DNA from: Microthrixaceae bacterium
GTDB lineage: Bacteria; Actinomycetota; Acidimicrobiia; Acidimicrobiales; Microtrichaceae
Assembly: GCA_020845705.1 (NCBI GenBank)
Contig: JADLFH010000037.1
Coordinates: 32,142-96,141, forward strand
Length of the DNA: 64,000 nucleotides
Direction: 5' to 3'
The notes under the pieces: model-generated
What the model was told of the DNA's origin: nothing
Seen by the model: only the letters and a program-made list of their open reading frames with translations
Databases searched by the model: none
Position numbers and translations under genes: made by a program
Shown: positions 42,755 through 51,994 of the stretch, in pieces
Position numbering within the stretch: the stretch's first letter is position 1
How the letters are laid out: each line of letters starts with the position of its first letter

Positions 42755-45142
42755 TCAACCCCCGGTGATCGTGACGAACCGATCGGTGACCGATTGGTCG
42801 ATCTTCGTCGGCAGCTCCGCGAACACGTACATCCGCGACTTCACGTCCGCGTCGGGGAACAACAGCGGGTTCTCGGCGAGCGCGGCGGTGTCACCCCCCT
42901 GTTTCTCCAGTTCCTCACGTACCCCAACCACCGGGCTCACGTACTGGACATAGGCGGTGATCCGGGCGGCGTTGACGGGGTCGTACACGAAGTTCATCCA
43001 CTTCGCTGCGGCAGCACCGTTGGCTGCACCCACGGGGATGACCATCGAGTCGAACCAGTTCATCGCCCCCTCCTCGGGGAACACGAACCTCACATCGGGA
43101 TTGGCGGTCTGGGCGATGTCGCCAGACCACGCGGTGCACGCGGCGAGGTTGCCGTTCTCGAGGTCCTGGAGGTAGTCGTTGCCGTGGAAGCGGCGGATGT
43201 GGCCCTCGTCCTTGGCCTGCTCGATCTTGTCGAGCGCCTCGTTGAGCGTGTCCTCCGTCGCCTCGGAGGGATCGTTGCCCTGGGCGAGCATCACGAGGCC
43301 CACCGCGTCGCGCATCTCGGTGAGGAAGCCGACCTTGCCCTTGAAGGCGGGATCGAACAGGTCGTTGATGCTCTTCAGCTCGCGTCCGGTGTAGTTGATG
43401 TTGTAGGCGATTCCGGTGAAGCCCGACTGCCATGGCAGGTGGTACTTCGCACCCAGGTCCCACGCGAGGTTCAGATACGAGGGGTCGAGGTTCTTGTAGT
43501 TGGGTATCAGGTTGAACGGCAGGGGAGCGAGCCACCCCTTGCTCTTGAGTCGGGCCACCATCCAGTAGGTGGGCATCACGACATCCCACGGCGTGTTGCT
43601 ACCGGCGTCGAGGTAGGCGGCGAACTCCTTGCCGTAGGCCTCGTTGTTGTCGTTGTAGGTCTCGGAGTACTCGACCTCGATCCCGGTGGCCTTCTTGAAG
43701 CGGTCCACCGTGCCCACCTCGCCGTCCGCGGTCACGTCGATGTACTCGGTCCAGTTGAGGATGTGGAGCTCGTCGGCGCCGCCGCCGAGTCCACCGCCGA
43801 CCGAGGTGTCGCCGCCCGTCGATGCGGAGCCCTTCTTGTTGTCGCCACCGATGCTGGACAGCCCGACGGCGCCGACTGCTGCCACGACGGCGACGCCGCC
43901 GCCGATGAGCAGCTTGCGTCGGTCGAGCTTCGGCCCGTCGTCGGCCACGGCGTCGCCCTTGTCGGAGATGTCCTTGCCGGCCATCGTTGCCTGGACCTCG
44001 TCCACGTCGGTCGTGGTGGCACCCACGATCTCGGAGCGGCCCTTCAGGAGGAAGGCCGAGCTCTGCGACCAGCTCAAGGTCACCTCGTCGCCGGGCCGGA
44101 GCCCTGCGATCTCGTCGTCGGCCTCGAGGGACACCAACAGCTCGGTGTTGGCGGGGCCGTCCGCGATCACCCGCAGGTTCGAGCCCTGGAAGATCACGTC
44201 CTTGACGGTTGCGGGCATGCTGCGACCATCCGCGGTGCGCGCCTCGCGACCAACGTCGATGCGCTCGGGACGCAGCATGACGGTGATCGGATCGCCGTCG
44301 GAGTGCCCCGCGACGTTTGAGACCTCCAGGTTCACCCCGGAGTCGAGCACGGCCGTCGGCGTCGAGCCGTTGATCGACAACCTCCCCGGCAGCAGGTTCG
44401 CCGAGCCGATGAACCCGGCCACGAAGATGCTCGCAGGCGAGTCGTAGATCTCGGTCGGTGTGCCGATCTGCTCCACCCGGCCCCGGCTCATCACCGCGAT
44501 CCGGTCGCTCATCGTGAGCGCCTCGCCCTGGTCGTGGGTGACGAAGATGAACGTGATGTTCACCTCGCGTTGGATGCGCTTCAGCTCGATCTGCATCGCC
44601 TCGCGCAGCTTGAGGTCCAGCGCCGCGAGCGGCTCGTCCAACAACAGCGCTGCGGGAAGGTTCACGAGCGCACGAGCCAGAGCGACACGCTGCTGTTGGC
44701 CCCCGGAGAGCTGGGTCGAACGCCGGTTGGCGAACTCGGCGAGCTTGACGATCTCGAGCATCTCCATCGAACGCTTGCGGGCTTCCGCCGCCGGCACCTT
44801 CTTGGAGCGCAGGCCGAATGCCACGTTGTCGACGATGGACATGTGTGGGAACAGCGCGTACTGCTGGAAGACGGTGTTGACGTTCCGCTTGTAGGGCGGC
44901 ACCGTCGACACGTCCTTGCCCTCGAGGAGCACCCTGCCCGAGCTGGGTTGCTCGAAGCCGGCGATCATCTTCAACAGCGTCGTCTTGCCGCAGCCCGATG
45001 GGCCCAGCATCGAGAAGAACTCGCCCCTTGCGATGGAGAAGTCGGCCCGCTCGACTGCGACGAAGGAGCCGAACTCCTTGCGGACGCCCTCCAACACGAT
45101 GACATCGCTGGTGGTGGCCTTCAACGTGGGCTCGTCGGTCAC
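42755..45142 (-). CDS. potA-potD: Fused polyamine ABC ATPase and substrate-binding protein (PotA-PotD)
   Basis: 795 codons with no stop. Residues 1-386 are a full PotA ATPase: Walker A GPSGCGKTT at 47-55, LSGGQQQR at 145-152, Walker B LLLDEPLAALD, then the TOBE domain. Residues 387-795 are a PotD-like binding protein: M387, RR at 408-409 and a hydrophobic stretch 411-429 like a Tat signal, then HILNWTEYIDVTADGEVGTV, WDVVMPTYWMV and FHGNDYLQDLENGNLAACTA. Both halves have normal length. Predicted topology: ATPase inside, one membrane segment, binding domain outside. ATG 43984 could also start PotD alone. GTG 45142 has a strong GAGGAGG. Confidence 0.9.
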   Translation of the reverse strand: MTDEPTLKATTSDVIVLEGVRKEFGSFVAVERADFSIARGEFFSMLGPSGCGKTTLLKMIAGFEQPSSGRVLLEGKDVSTVPPYKRNVNTVFQQYALFPHMSIVDNVAFGLRSKKVPAAEARKRSMEMLEIVKLAEFANRRSTQLSGGQQQRVALARALVNLPAALLLDEPLAALDLKLREAMQIELKRIQREVNITFIFVTHDQGEALTMSDRIAVMSRGRVEQIGTPTEIYDSPASIFVAGFIGSANLLPGRLSINGSTPTAVLDSGVNLEVSNVAGHSDGDPITVMLRPERIDVGREARTADGRSMPATVKDVIFQGSNLRVIADGPANTELLVSLEADDEIAGLRPGDEVTLSWSQSSAFLLKGRSEIVGATTTDVDEVQATMAGKDISDKGDAVADDGPKLDRRKLLIGGGVAVVAAVGAVGLSSIGGDNKKGSASTGGDTSVGGGLGGGADELHILNWTEYIDVTADGEVGTVDRFKKATGIEVEYSETYNDNNEAYGKEFAAYLDAGSNTPWDVVMPTYWMVARLKSKGWLAPLPFNLIPNYKNLDPSYLNLAWDLGAKYHLPWQSGFTGIAYNINYTGRELKSINDLFDPAFKGKVGFLTEMRDAVGLVMLAQGNDPSEATEDTLNEALDKIEQAKDEGHIRRFHGNDYLQDLENGNLAACTAWSGDIAQTANPDVRFVFPEEGAMNWFDSMVIPVGAANGAAAAKWMNFVYDPVNAARITAYVQYVSPVVGVREELEKQGGDTAALAENPLLFPDADVKSRMYVFAELPTKIDQSVTDRFVTITGG

Positions 45143-45252
45143 GTCCCCTCCTCATGTCTGTTTCGCGGGATGGTAGATGCAGTGGAGTGACCTATGTCCG
45201 CATTCGCGCCGTCTTGGGTTCGTCGGCGGGCGGGTGGCCTAGCGTGGCCTCG

Positions 45253-45867
45253 ATGAGGCCGACCACCGATCGTCGAATGGCTGCCGTAGCCGCCGCCGTG
45301 ATTCTCGCGACCATGGGCTTCGCCATCGGATTCAAGGTGGCTGAGCCGGCCGTCCCGTCTGACGACTCGGTTGACGTGGGCTTCCTCCAGGACATGGTGG
45401 ATCATCACGACCAGGCGGTGGTCATGTCGGCCTACATGATGCGCCCCGACTCGGGTGCCGACTCCACCGTGCGCACCACGTCCTTCGAGATCGTCATGCA
45501 GCAGCGATACGAGATCGGCCTCATGCATGCGTGGCTGCGGGACTGGGGATACGACCTGGGCGAGACCGACCGCTTGGTGATGGGTTGGATGGGGATGGAG
45601 CCCGTGCCCCTGAGCGAGATGCACGGCATGCAAAGCGAGTCTCAGATGCAGAGCCTGGAGGACGCACGGGGGCGAGAGGCCGACGAGAAGTTCCTGGACA
45701 TGATGATCGACCACCACCAGGGGGCGGTCGACATGGGCGACTTCGTCAAGAAGCACGCTGCCGAGGAGAAGGTCCGTTCGTTCGGGGAGCGCGTCGCTCG
45801 GATCCAGCGCAGCGAGATCCTCGAACTGAAGGCCTTGCAGCGCCGACTCGGCCTCCCCGTCAGCTGA
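45253..45867 (+). CDS. DUF305 (His-rich) exported protein
   Basis: 204 residues from ATG 45253, with TAGCGT 7 nt before it. One N-terminal hydrophobic segment (MAAVAAAVILATMGFAIGF) acts as signal or anchor. The DUF305 ferritin-like four-helix domain shows VDVGFLQDMVDHHDQAVVMS and FLDMMIDHHQGAVDMGDFV, each with HH pairs, and many Met residues (MHGMQSESQMQ). DUF305 proteins are often associated with copper or other metal handling; metal identity here is not known. The 3' end faces the surface protein gene, 15 bp away. Confidence 0.9.
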   Translation: MRPTTDRRMAAVAAAVILATMGFAIGFKVAEPAVPSDDSVDVGFLQDMVDHHDQAVVMSAYMMRPDSGADSTVRTTSFEIVMQQRYEIGLMHAWLRDWGYDLGETDRLVMGWMGMEPVPLSEMHGMQSESQMQSLEDARGREADEKFLDMMIDHHQGAVDMGDFVKKHAAEEKVRSFGERVARIQRSEILELKALQRRLGLPVS

Positions 45868-45882
45868 GCTGGGCGCGTTCGG

Positions 45883-48800
45883 TCAGCTGAAGGCCCGGCG
45901 GCGGCCGCTGAACATCAGGAGCCCGGCGCCGACGATGACCAGGCCGAGCCCCATCATCATGATCCCCTCGGTCTCGGCGCCGGTAGTGGCCAGGCGGGTC
46001 GAGCTGCCCGGACCGCCGCCGGAGGTGGAGTCCTTCGTTGCGGTGGGCACCGTGGTGCTCTGAGGACGCAGGATCGTGGAGGTGGTGGGCTTGATGGTGG
46101 TGGTCTCCAGCACCCTCGCGGTGAGGCCCACGTAGTTGGCGGGGTCGGTGGCGGTGATTCGCCCCGATCCGTCAGATGGGTTCCCCGAGGCGGTACCGAT
46201 GTTGGTGTGCTGGCCGTCGGTGGCTACCTCGGTGGCCACACAGGTCATCGATTCGCCTGGGGCCAGAGAGCTGCGTGGGCAGCTCACCGTGGCGATCCGG
46301 TCGTCGGTGACCTGTACCGAGTCGAGCCCGAGGGATCCGGTGTTGGTCACCAGATAGGTGAAGTTGGCCACCGAGCCGGCGTTGAGGGTGGGTCCGGGTG
46401 CGGTGTTGGCGTCGTTGCCATTCACCGACTTCACGATGCTGATCCCCGGGGCCAGTGCGCGGGTGTAGCCCGCATCGAAGGAGTGGTCGTTCGAGCCGGC
46501 GTCTCCAGTGTGGAGTTGCAGGGTGGGCAATCCGTTGCCTGTGGCAGTCGGTTTGGAACCTGTGGTCGCCGAGCCCTGCCCGGCGACGGTGATGCGCAGG
46601 TCGGCCGCCGCGACGCCTATGCCCGAGGTGTCGGCGGTCGCCACGTCGAAGGTCATCGAGTAGTCGGCGTTCTTGACGATTCCACCGGGCACCACTCCAT
46701 AGGAGGGGCCTGGGTTGGTGGGCAGGTTGGAGGCATCGGCCGACACGAACCAGTACTGGCCGGCAGCGTCTGTCACTGCGGTGGCGACCTGTCCGCCCTG
46801 TGCGTCGAGAAGCGTGACGCTCACGCCGGGGATCGGTCGCTCGGTCGGGTCCTGCACGCCGTCGCGGTCGGCATCGAACCACACGAAGTCGCCGAGCTCG
46901 ATTGGCGCCTCGTCGCACATGGCTTCGATGTCGCCCAAGCCGTTGACCTTGCCGAAGGGATTGGTGCCTCCAAGCGTGCCCCGGTACATGGAATAGGCGC
47001 GGACGTTCAGGTCGGTGGAGTCGGTCCCGCTCGGCGCGTCGTTGCCGGTATCGGTCATGAACCGCACACCGAGGGTGTCCCACCGTCCGAAGAGGTCATA
47101 CGCGGTGGTTGTCATGTTCGACGTGCCCGGCTGGTGATACAGCGCGCCCATCGTCACCTCGTCGTGGCCTTCGAGGGTGGGCACCCCGGAGGTGGCGACG
47201 TTGTAGAGCGAGTTGTCGCCGTCGTAGAACTCACCGCCGCCGGGACCCATGCCGCCGTTGGCCGTTCCCGTGACGGCGCCGGAGGTGCCGTTGGACTCCA
47301 GCACCCACGATCCACCGCTGGGGGCGAGCCGCAGCGTGTCACCGAACGCATACCCGGACAGCAACAGCGGCCAGCTTCCCGTGGGGGAGAGGGGGTTCGC
47401 GACGGTTCCGGCGGGGATGAAACGGCCGGACTGGTCGCCGAAGCGATCACGGAAGCCGAGGCTCATCGACCCGTCGTCGGAGAAGGCGATGTCGCTGAGC
47501 ATCGGCTGGGCGCCGGTCTGGGTGCGGATGATCCTCCCGTTGGCCGGGTCCGGTGTGTCGGCGGAAGCGGGCTGTGCACCCCAACGCCTCCAGTTGGCGG
47601 AGCCGTCGACCGCGGTGCACCGTGACGAGGAGAAGGCGGTCTTCGCCACGTAGGCACAACCCCGCTGGTAGTTCAGCGGGAACTGGGCGACAGGTGACGG
47701 GGCGAAGGTAGAGGTGTCCGGATCGAACGCGAGCACCCACGCGGTGGGTGCCGCGCCGCTCGCCTGTCCCGAGTCGACGCCACCGACGTAGAGGACACCG
47801 TCACGGGAACCCAACCCGAAGGGACGTGAGTCGGCAGGGTTGGTCGCGATGGCGGGGATTGGGAGGTTGGCAACGGGGCCGTCTCCGACGAGGTCGCCGG
47901 TGGATGGATCGAGGGCGAACACGACAAGGCGACGGCTCTCGAGGTTCACTGCGTAGAGGCGGTCGCCGAACACATCGATGTCACCCCATCCCACCTTGCC
48001 GATCTCGTCGGTCCAGGGATCGTTGTACCAGTTGCCGTTGGTCACGCTTCGGTTCGTGGAAGATCCCGACGACCACAACAGTTCGGGTGCGGCATTCCCG
48101 TGTCGGACGTATATGGCCCCGGAGCCGGAGGGGCCGAACGGCACGTACTTCTTCGCGTAGGACGCCAGGTAGAGAGTGGACGACGCTCGGTGCCAGCCCT
48201 GGCCGTAGATCGAGCCCGTCTGGCCGAGAGTGGTGAGGTTCGTCTCGTCGGGGGAGTCGAAGCCTGCCGGGCCGGGGACTGTGGTGTTGTGTGCCGAGGT
48301 CTCGGTGGCGCCTGCCGAGAACGGGAACGAGGCCGATGTGGCCAGATCCGTTCCACCCGGCGCGCCACTGACGAAGCACGAGACGACCAGGCTCGGATCG
48401 GTCTGGCAGTAGTCCTCGGGGTCGAGCACTCCGAAGCTCACCGAGGAGCCGGCGGCGGCAACGGTGACCGACGAGCGGTTGTCGGTTCCGTGAGGCCCGG
48501 ATCGCAGATGGTTGGCCCAGCCCGAGAACTCGATGCGGTAGGGGCCGCTGCCCAGCGAGGCGACCGAGAGGGTGAAGGCTCCAGAGGCATCCGACGTGGT
48601 GGACAACGATGCCCCGGCGACATCGGTCGCGGTGACCTTCACGCCGGACTGGCCGCCTTCGGAGGGGTCGCGCCGGCCGTCGGCATCGGCGTCGCGGTAG
48701 ACGGTCCCGGTGACGGGAGCGTCGCCGGGCGCTGCGGAGCCGGGTAGCGCCATCAGACCGACACCTCCGACCACCAGACCCAGTGCGATCCCCGAACGCA

Positions 48801-48927
48801 GGATTCGCCTACGACCGCGGGAGCGGGCCGGCGCGCCGATCGTCGATGCCGGCGTCGCCTCTGCCATCTCTGCCGACATCTCTGCCGAACGCTCCACCGT
48901 CGAGTTCTGCAACTCGAGTCCCTTCAT
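45883..48927 (-). CDS. Large LATTG-anchored surface protein with SdrD-B and DUF11-like domains
   Basis: 1014 residues from ATG 48927. A long signal peptide (hydrophobic core 47-62, SAA cleavage region) is followed by an SdrD-B-like domain (GTVYRDADADGRRDPSEGG), a large middle region with propeller-like repeats (RLYAVNLESRRLVVFALDP; GVLYVGGVDSGQ), a second SdrD-B domain (LGDFVWFDADRDGVQDPTER), a DUF11-like domain (ISIVKSVNGNDANTAPGPTL), a Thr-rich stalk, and a sorting signal LATTG with a hydrophobic segment and RRR. A class E-type sortase (LAxTG) would attach it to the wall; none is in the window. Confidence 0.9.
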   Translation of the reverse strand: MKGLELQNSTVERSAEMSAEMAEATPASTIGAPARSRGRRRILRSGIALGLVVGGVGLMALPGSAAPGDAPVTGTVYRDADADGRRDPSEGGQSGVKVTATDVAGASLSTTSDASGAFTLSVASLGSGPYRIEFSGWANHLRSGPHGTDNRSSVTVAAAGSSVSFGVLDPEDYCQTDPSLVVSCFVSGAPGGTDLATSASFPFSAGATETSAHNTTVPGPAGFDSPDETNLTTLGQTGSIYGQGWHRASSTLYLASYAKKYVPFGPSGSGAIYVRHGNAAPELLWSSGSSTNRSVTNGNWYNDPWTDEIGKVGWGDIDVFGDRLYAVNLESRRLVVFALDPSTGDLVGDGPVANLPIPAIATNPADSRPFGLGSRDGVLYVGGVDSGQASGAAPTAWVLAFDPDTSTFAPSPVAQFPLNYQRGCAYVAKTAFSSSRCTAVDGSANWRRWGAQPASADTPDPANGRIIRTQTGAQPMLSDIAFSDDGSMSLGFRDRFGDQSGRFIPAGTVANPLSPTGSWPLLLSGYAFGDTLRLAPSGGSWVLESNGTSGAVTGTANGGMGPGGGEFYDGDNSLYNVATSGVPTLEGHDEVTMGALYHQPGTSNMTTTAYDLFGRWDTLGVRFMTDTGNDAPSGTDSTDLNVRAYSMYRGTLGGTNPFGKVNGLGDIEAMCDEAPIELGDFVWFDADRDGVQDPTERPIPGVSVTLLDAQGGQVATAVTDAAGQYWFVSADASNLPTNPGPSYGVVPGGIVKNADYSMTFDVATADTSGIGVAAADLRITVAGQGSATTGSKPTATGNGLPTLQLHTGDAGSNDHSFDAGYTRALAPGISIVKSVNGNDANTAPGPTLNAGSVANFTYLVTNTGSLGLDSVQVTDDRIATVSCPRSSLAPGESMTCVATEVATDGQHTNIGTASGNPSDGSGRITATDPANYVGLTARVLETTTIKPTTSTILRPQSTTVPTATKDSTSGGGPGSSTRLATTGAETEGIMMMGLGLVIVGAGLLMFSGRRRAFS

Positions 48928-49141
48928 GATCCGCCTACACCTATACCGCAGGGCAACAGTTTCGCACGCGACCACCTCCCCACGCCCGGGGCGATCCTAC
49001 CCATGTCGTTTGGGCCGCATGTAGACCGCGATGCTCGATGCGCGGGCCCACTTGCGTCTCGACGCATCGCTTGTTTTCGAGCAGCGCGCTGGTAGGTTCG
49101 GTCCGCCCCAGTGTGGCGCTGGGTCAAGGAGGCACGAAGTC

Positions 49142-50905
49142 ATGGCTCGAAAGCGTCGGGGGTTCGCAGCCCTCGCATTCCTCTTCACGCTGGCGCTGGT
49201 GGCCGCCTCGTGCGGTGACTCGAAGGAGTCCGGCGACGGTGGCGACGGCGACGGCGGGGGTGGTGACGTCACGACGACGACGGCCGCCCGCTCCGACGCG
49301 TGTCGCATGTTGGAGTACGACGACAACGCGCCCGACGGTGGCGAGTTCGTCGACTACGCACAGCTCGCCTCCGGCGGTGACAACACCAGCTTCGACCCCC
49401 AGGCCGTTCAGACCCTCGACGAGTCCCAGATCACCACAGCGCTTTGGGACGGGCTCACCGAGTTCGACTTCTCCGACACCTGCAACCCGGTGCTGAAGCC
49501 GCAGGTGGCCGAGAAGTGGGAGGCGAACGACGACGCGACCGAGTTCACGTTCACCATCCGCGACGACCAGGAGTTCTCCAACGGCGAGCCGATCAAGCCG
49601 TCGAACTTCAAGATCGCCTGGGAGCGCGGCGGCTCCGCCGAGTTGGCGTCCGCATACAGCTACCTCATGGCGTATGTGAAGGACGGCGACAAACTCCTCG
49701 ACGGGTCGATGACCACACTCGACTCGATCGTGGCCGATGACGACGCCATGACCCTGACCGTCACGCTCGCATCGCCCAACGCGGACTTCCCTGCGATCGC
49801 CTCGTTCCCGCTCTTCTACCCGATCTCCACCGCCGACTACGACAAGATCGGCAACACCACGGGTTGGGGTGCCAAGGGCATCAGCATCGGCAACGGCCCC
49901 TACAAGCTCGAAGCGGCCGACGCCCCCGACTCGGGTGAGGTCGTGCTGGTGCGCAACGAGAAGTGGAAGGGCGGCCTCGACGGAATGAAGCGCCCGCATC
50001 TCGACAAGATCACCTTCAAGATCACCGCGGACGTGGAGAGCGCGTATCAGGCGTTCGAGTCGGGTGAGGGCGACGACGGCCCGATCCCCTCAGGTCAGTT
50101 CCAGCCGGCGATGTCGAACCCGGACTACAAGAACACTGTGGCGTCGGCCACGCTCGGCGCCTACTTCTTCGACTTCGGGTTCAATGACCCGGTCGTGGGC
50201 GGGGAGAAGAACGTCAAGTTGCGCCAGGCGATCTCCATGGCGATCGACCGCGAGGAGATCAACCAGAAGGTCTACGAAGGCACCCGGACCACCGCGACGG
50301 GGATCGCTCCTCCCGGCATCCCCGGCTTCAAGGCCGACCTCTGCAAGTACTGCAAGACAGATGCCACCGCGGCCAAGAAGGCATACGACGAGTGGGTCGC
50401 CGACGGCGGCAAGCTCAGCTCGCCGATCAAGCTGTCCTTCAACGCGGGTGGCAGCCACCAGACGGTGGTCGAGACCATGCAGGCCAACCTCAAGGACGTG
50501 TTGGGCATCGACGCCGAGCTGAATCCCATCGAGGAGAGCTACTTCAAGGTCATCGCCGAGGAAGGCGCCTGCCAGATCTGCCGTTCGGGCTGGTACGCCG
50601 ACTACCCGACCTACGGCAACTTCATGGTCGACCTGTTCGGCGCCGTGTCGATCGGGGGCAACAACCTGGGCCGCTACGACGACCCGACCTTCGAGAAGCT
50701 GATCGCGGACGCCCAGAAGGAAGTGGACGACACCAAGCGCGGCGAGCTCTACCAACAAGCCGAGGAGCAGCTGCTGAACGAGTCGGTCTCGGCGATCCCG
50801 CTGAACTGGTACACAGGCGATCAGGTGTATCGGACCAACGTCGTCAACTACGACCAGCCGCCGCTGGGGACCATCCGCTGGGAGAAGGTCGCCAAGACGA
50901 GCTGA
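49142..50905 (+). CDS. dppA: Peptide ABC transporter substrate-binding lipoprotein
   Basis: 587 residues from ATG 49142, with a strong AAGGAGG upstream. Signal peptide with lipobox LVAASC and an acidic, Gly-rich linker, then an SBP_bac_5 domain: SFDPQAVQTLDESQITTALW near the start, DDATEFTFTIRDDQEFSNGE and VKLRQAISMAIDREEINQKV. It captures oligopeptides outside the membrane for the importer encoded downstream. A terminator-like hairpin directly follows, so it should be made in excess of the permeases. Confidence 0.92.
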   Translation: MARKRRGFAALAFLFTLALVAASCGDSKESGDGGDGDGGGGDVTTTTAARSDACRMLEYDDNAPDGGEFVDYAQLASGGDNTSFDPQAVQTLDESQITTALWDGLTEFDFSDTCNPVLKPQVAEKWEANDDATEFTFTIRDDQEFSNGEPIKPSNFKIAWERGGSAELASAYSYLMAYVKDGDKLLDGSMTTLDSIVADDDAMTLTVTLASPNADFPAIASFPLFYPISTADYDKIGNTTGWGAKGISIGNGPYKLEAADAPDSGEVVLVRNEKWKGGLDGMKRPHLDKITFKITADVESAYQAFESGEGDDGPIPSGQFQPAMSNPDYKNTVASATLGAYFFDFGFNDPVVGGEKNVKLRQAISMAIDREEINQKVYEGTRTTATGIAPPGIPGFKADLCKYCKTDATAAKKAYDEWVADGGKLSSPIKLSFNAGGSHQTVVETMQANLKDVLGIDAELNPIEESYFKVIAEEGACQICRSGWYADYPTYGNFMVDLFGAVSIGGNNLGRYDDPTFEKLIADAQKEVDDTKRGELYQQAEEQLLNESVSAIPLNWYTGDQVYRTNVVNYDQPPLGTIRWEKVAKTS

Positions 50906-50924
50906 GTCGATGGACCACCGGAGC

Positions 50925-50964
50925 ACGGGGGCGGGCCATGGGCCCGCCCCCGTTTCCCCCTTTT
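50925..50964 (+). terminator. Rho-independent terminator after dppA
   Basis: A perfect 13-bp GC stem (50925-50937 pairing with 50941-50953, loop ATG) is followed by TTCCCCCTTTT. It sits between dppA and dppB. Partial readthrough would give much more binding protein than permease, as commonly seen in importer operons. Confidence 0.8.
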
Positions 50965-50995
50965 CGACCACCTTCCGTTTGCGGGTTTCACGCGC

Positions 50996-51994
50996 ATGAC
51001 GAGCTTCGTGCTCCGGCGACTCGTGTCGCTTGCCTTCACGTTGCTGGGCGGGTTCACCGTCCTGTTCGTGTTGTTCTTCGCCCTCCCCAGCGACCCCGCC
51101 GAGGTGATCGCCGGGGGCAACGGCAAGAACCCACCGCAATCGGTCATCGACAACGTCACGCGCAAGTACCACCTCGACGAGTCGATCCCCAAGCAGTACG
51201 TTCGCCGCCTCTGGGAGACGATGACCCTCAGCGGCGAGTCGTTCCGCACCCGTGAACCGCTGAGCGACACGGTGGCCGATCGCCTGCCGAACAGCCTCCG
51301 GTTGGCGATCTGGGCCATGGCCATCGAGGTGACCGTCGGGGTCGGCACCGGGGTCCTGTCCGCCAGGCGGCGCAACTCGCTGGTCGACACCGCCTCCACG
51401 CTGGGCACCGCCATCGTCAGCGCGATCCCGGTCTTCGTGCTGGCCTACCTGCTGCGCCAGGTCACCGGCGTGTACGCCTTCCAGCACCAGTGGCCCGAGT
51501 GGGCCCGCTTGCCTGTGCTGAGCGAGGCCGACCGGGGGTGGTACCTCGGGATCATCCCGAACCTCGACCAGCTCGAGCAGATCATCCAACCGGCACTCGT
51601 GTTGGCGTCGGTGTCCACGGTCGTGGTCGCCCGCCTGACCCGAACCACCATGCTCGAAGCAGCCGGATCGGATCACGTTCGCACTGCCCGGGCCAAGGGC
51701 CTCAAGGAACGGCAGGTGCTGAGCCGCCACACGCTGCGCAACGCCCTCATCCCGGTGGTCACCTTCGTCGGCATCGACTTCGGCACCCTCGTGGGCTTCG
51801 CGATCCTCACCGAGACCGTGTTCGGCTGGCCGGGCCTGGGGTCGCGGGTGGCGCGGGCCGCCGGCCAGAGCGACCTTCCAGTGGTGCTCACCTTGTCGAT
51901 GGTGGTGATGGCCCTCTACGGCATCGCGAACCTCATCGTGGATGTCAGCTACGCCAAGTTGGACCCTCGGATCCGCCTCGGTGGTGCGAGATGA
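50996..51994 (+). CDS. dppB: Peptide ABC transporter permease (DppB-like)
   Basis: 332 residues from ATG 50996. LRRLVSLAFTLLGGFTVLFV begins the first membrane segment; ALPSDPAEVIAGG and GSDHVRTARAKGLKERQVL (EAA loop) plus FVGIDFGTLVGFAILTETVF are DppB family motifs. Six segments. Works with DppC as the importer channel. Preceded by the terminator hairpin; stop overlaps dppC start. Confidence 0.92.
   Translation: MTSFVLRRLVSLAFTLLGGFTVLFVLFFALPSDPAEVIAGGNGKNPPQSVIDNVTRKYHLDESIPKQYVRRLWETMTLSGESFRTREPLSDTVADRLPNSLRLAIWAMAIEVTVGVGTGVLSARRRNSLVDTASTLGTAIVSAIPVFVLAYLLRQVTGVYAFQHQWPEWARLPVLSEADRGWYLGIIPNLDQLEQIIQPALVLASVSTVVVARLTRTTMLEAAGSDHVRTARAKGLKERQVLSRHTLRNALIPVVTFVGIDFGTLVGFAILTETVFGWPGLGSRVARAAGQSDLPVVLTLSMVVMALYGIANLIVDVSYAKLDPRIRLGGAR

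Noticed and set aside
42509..44320. A 603-codon plus-strand frame opposite the pot operon.
   Set aside because: It mirrors potB and the fused potA-potD frame and shows no domain, only His/Val/Gly-rich antisense composition.
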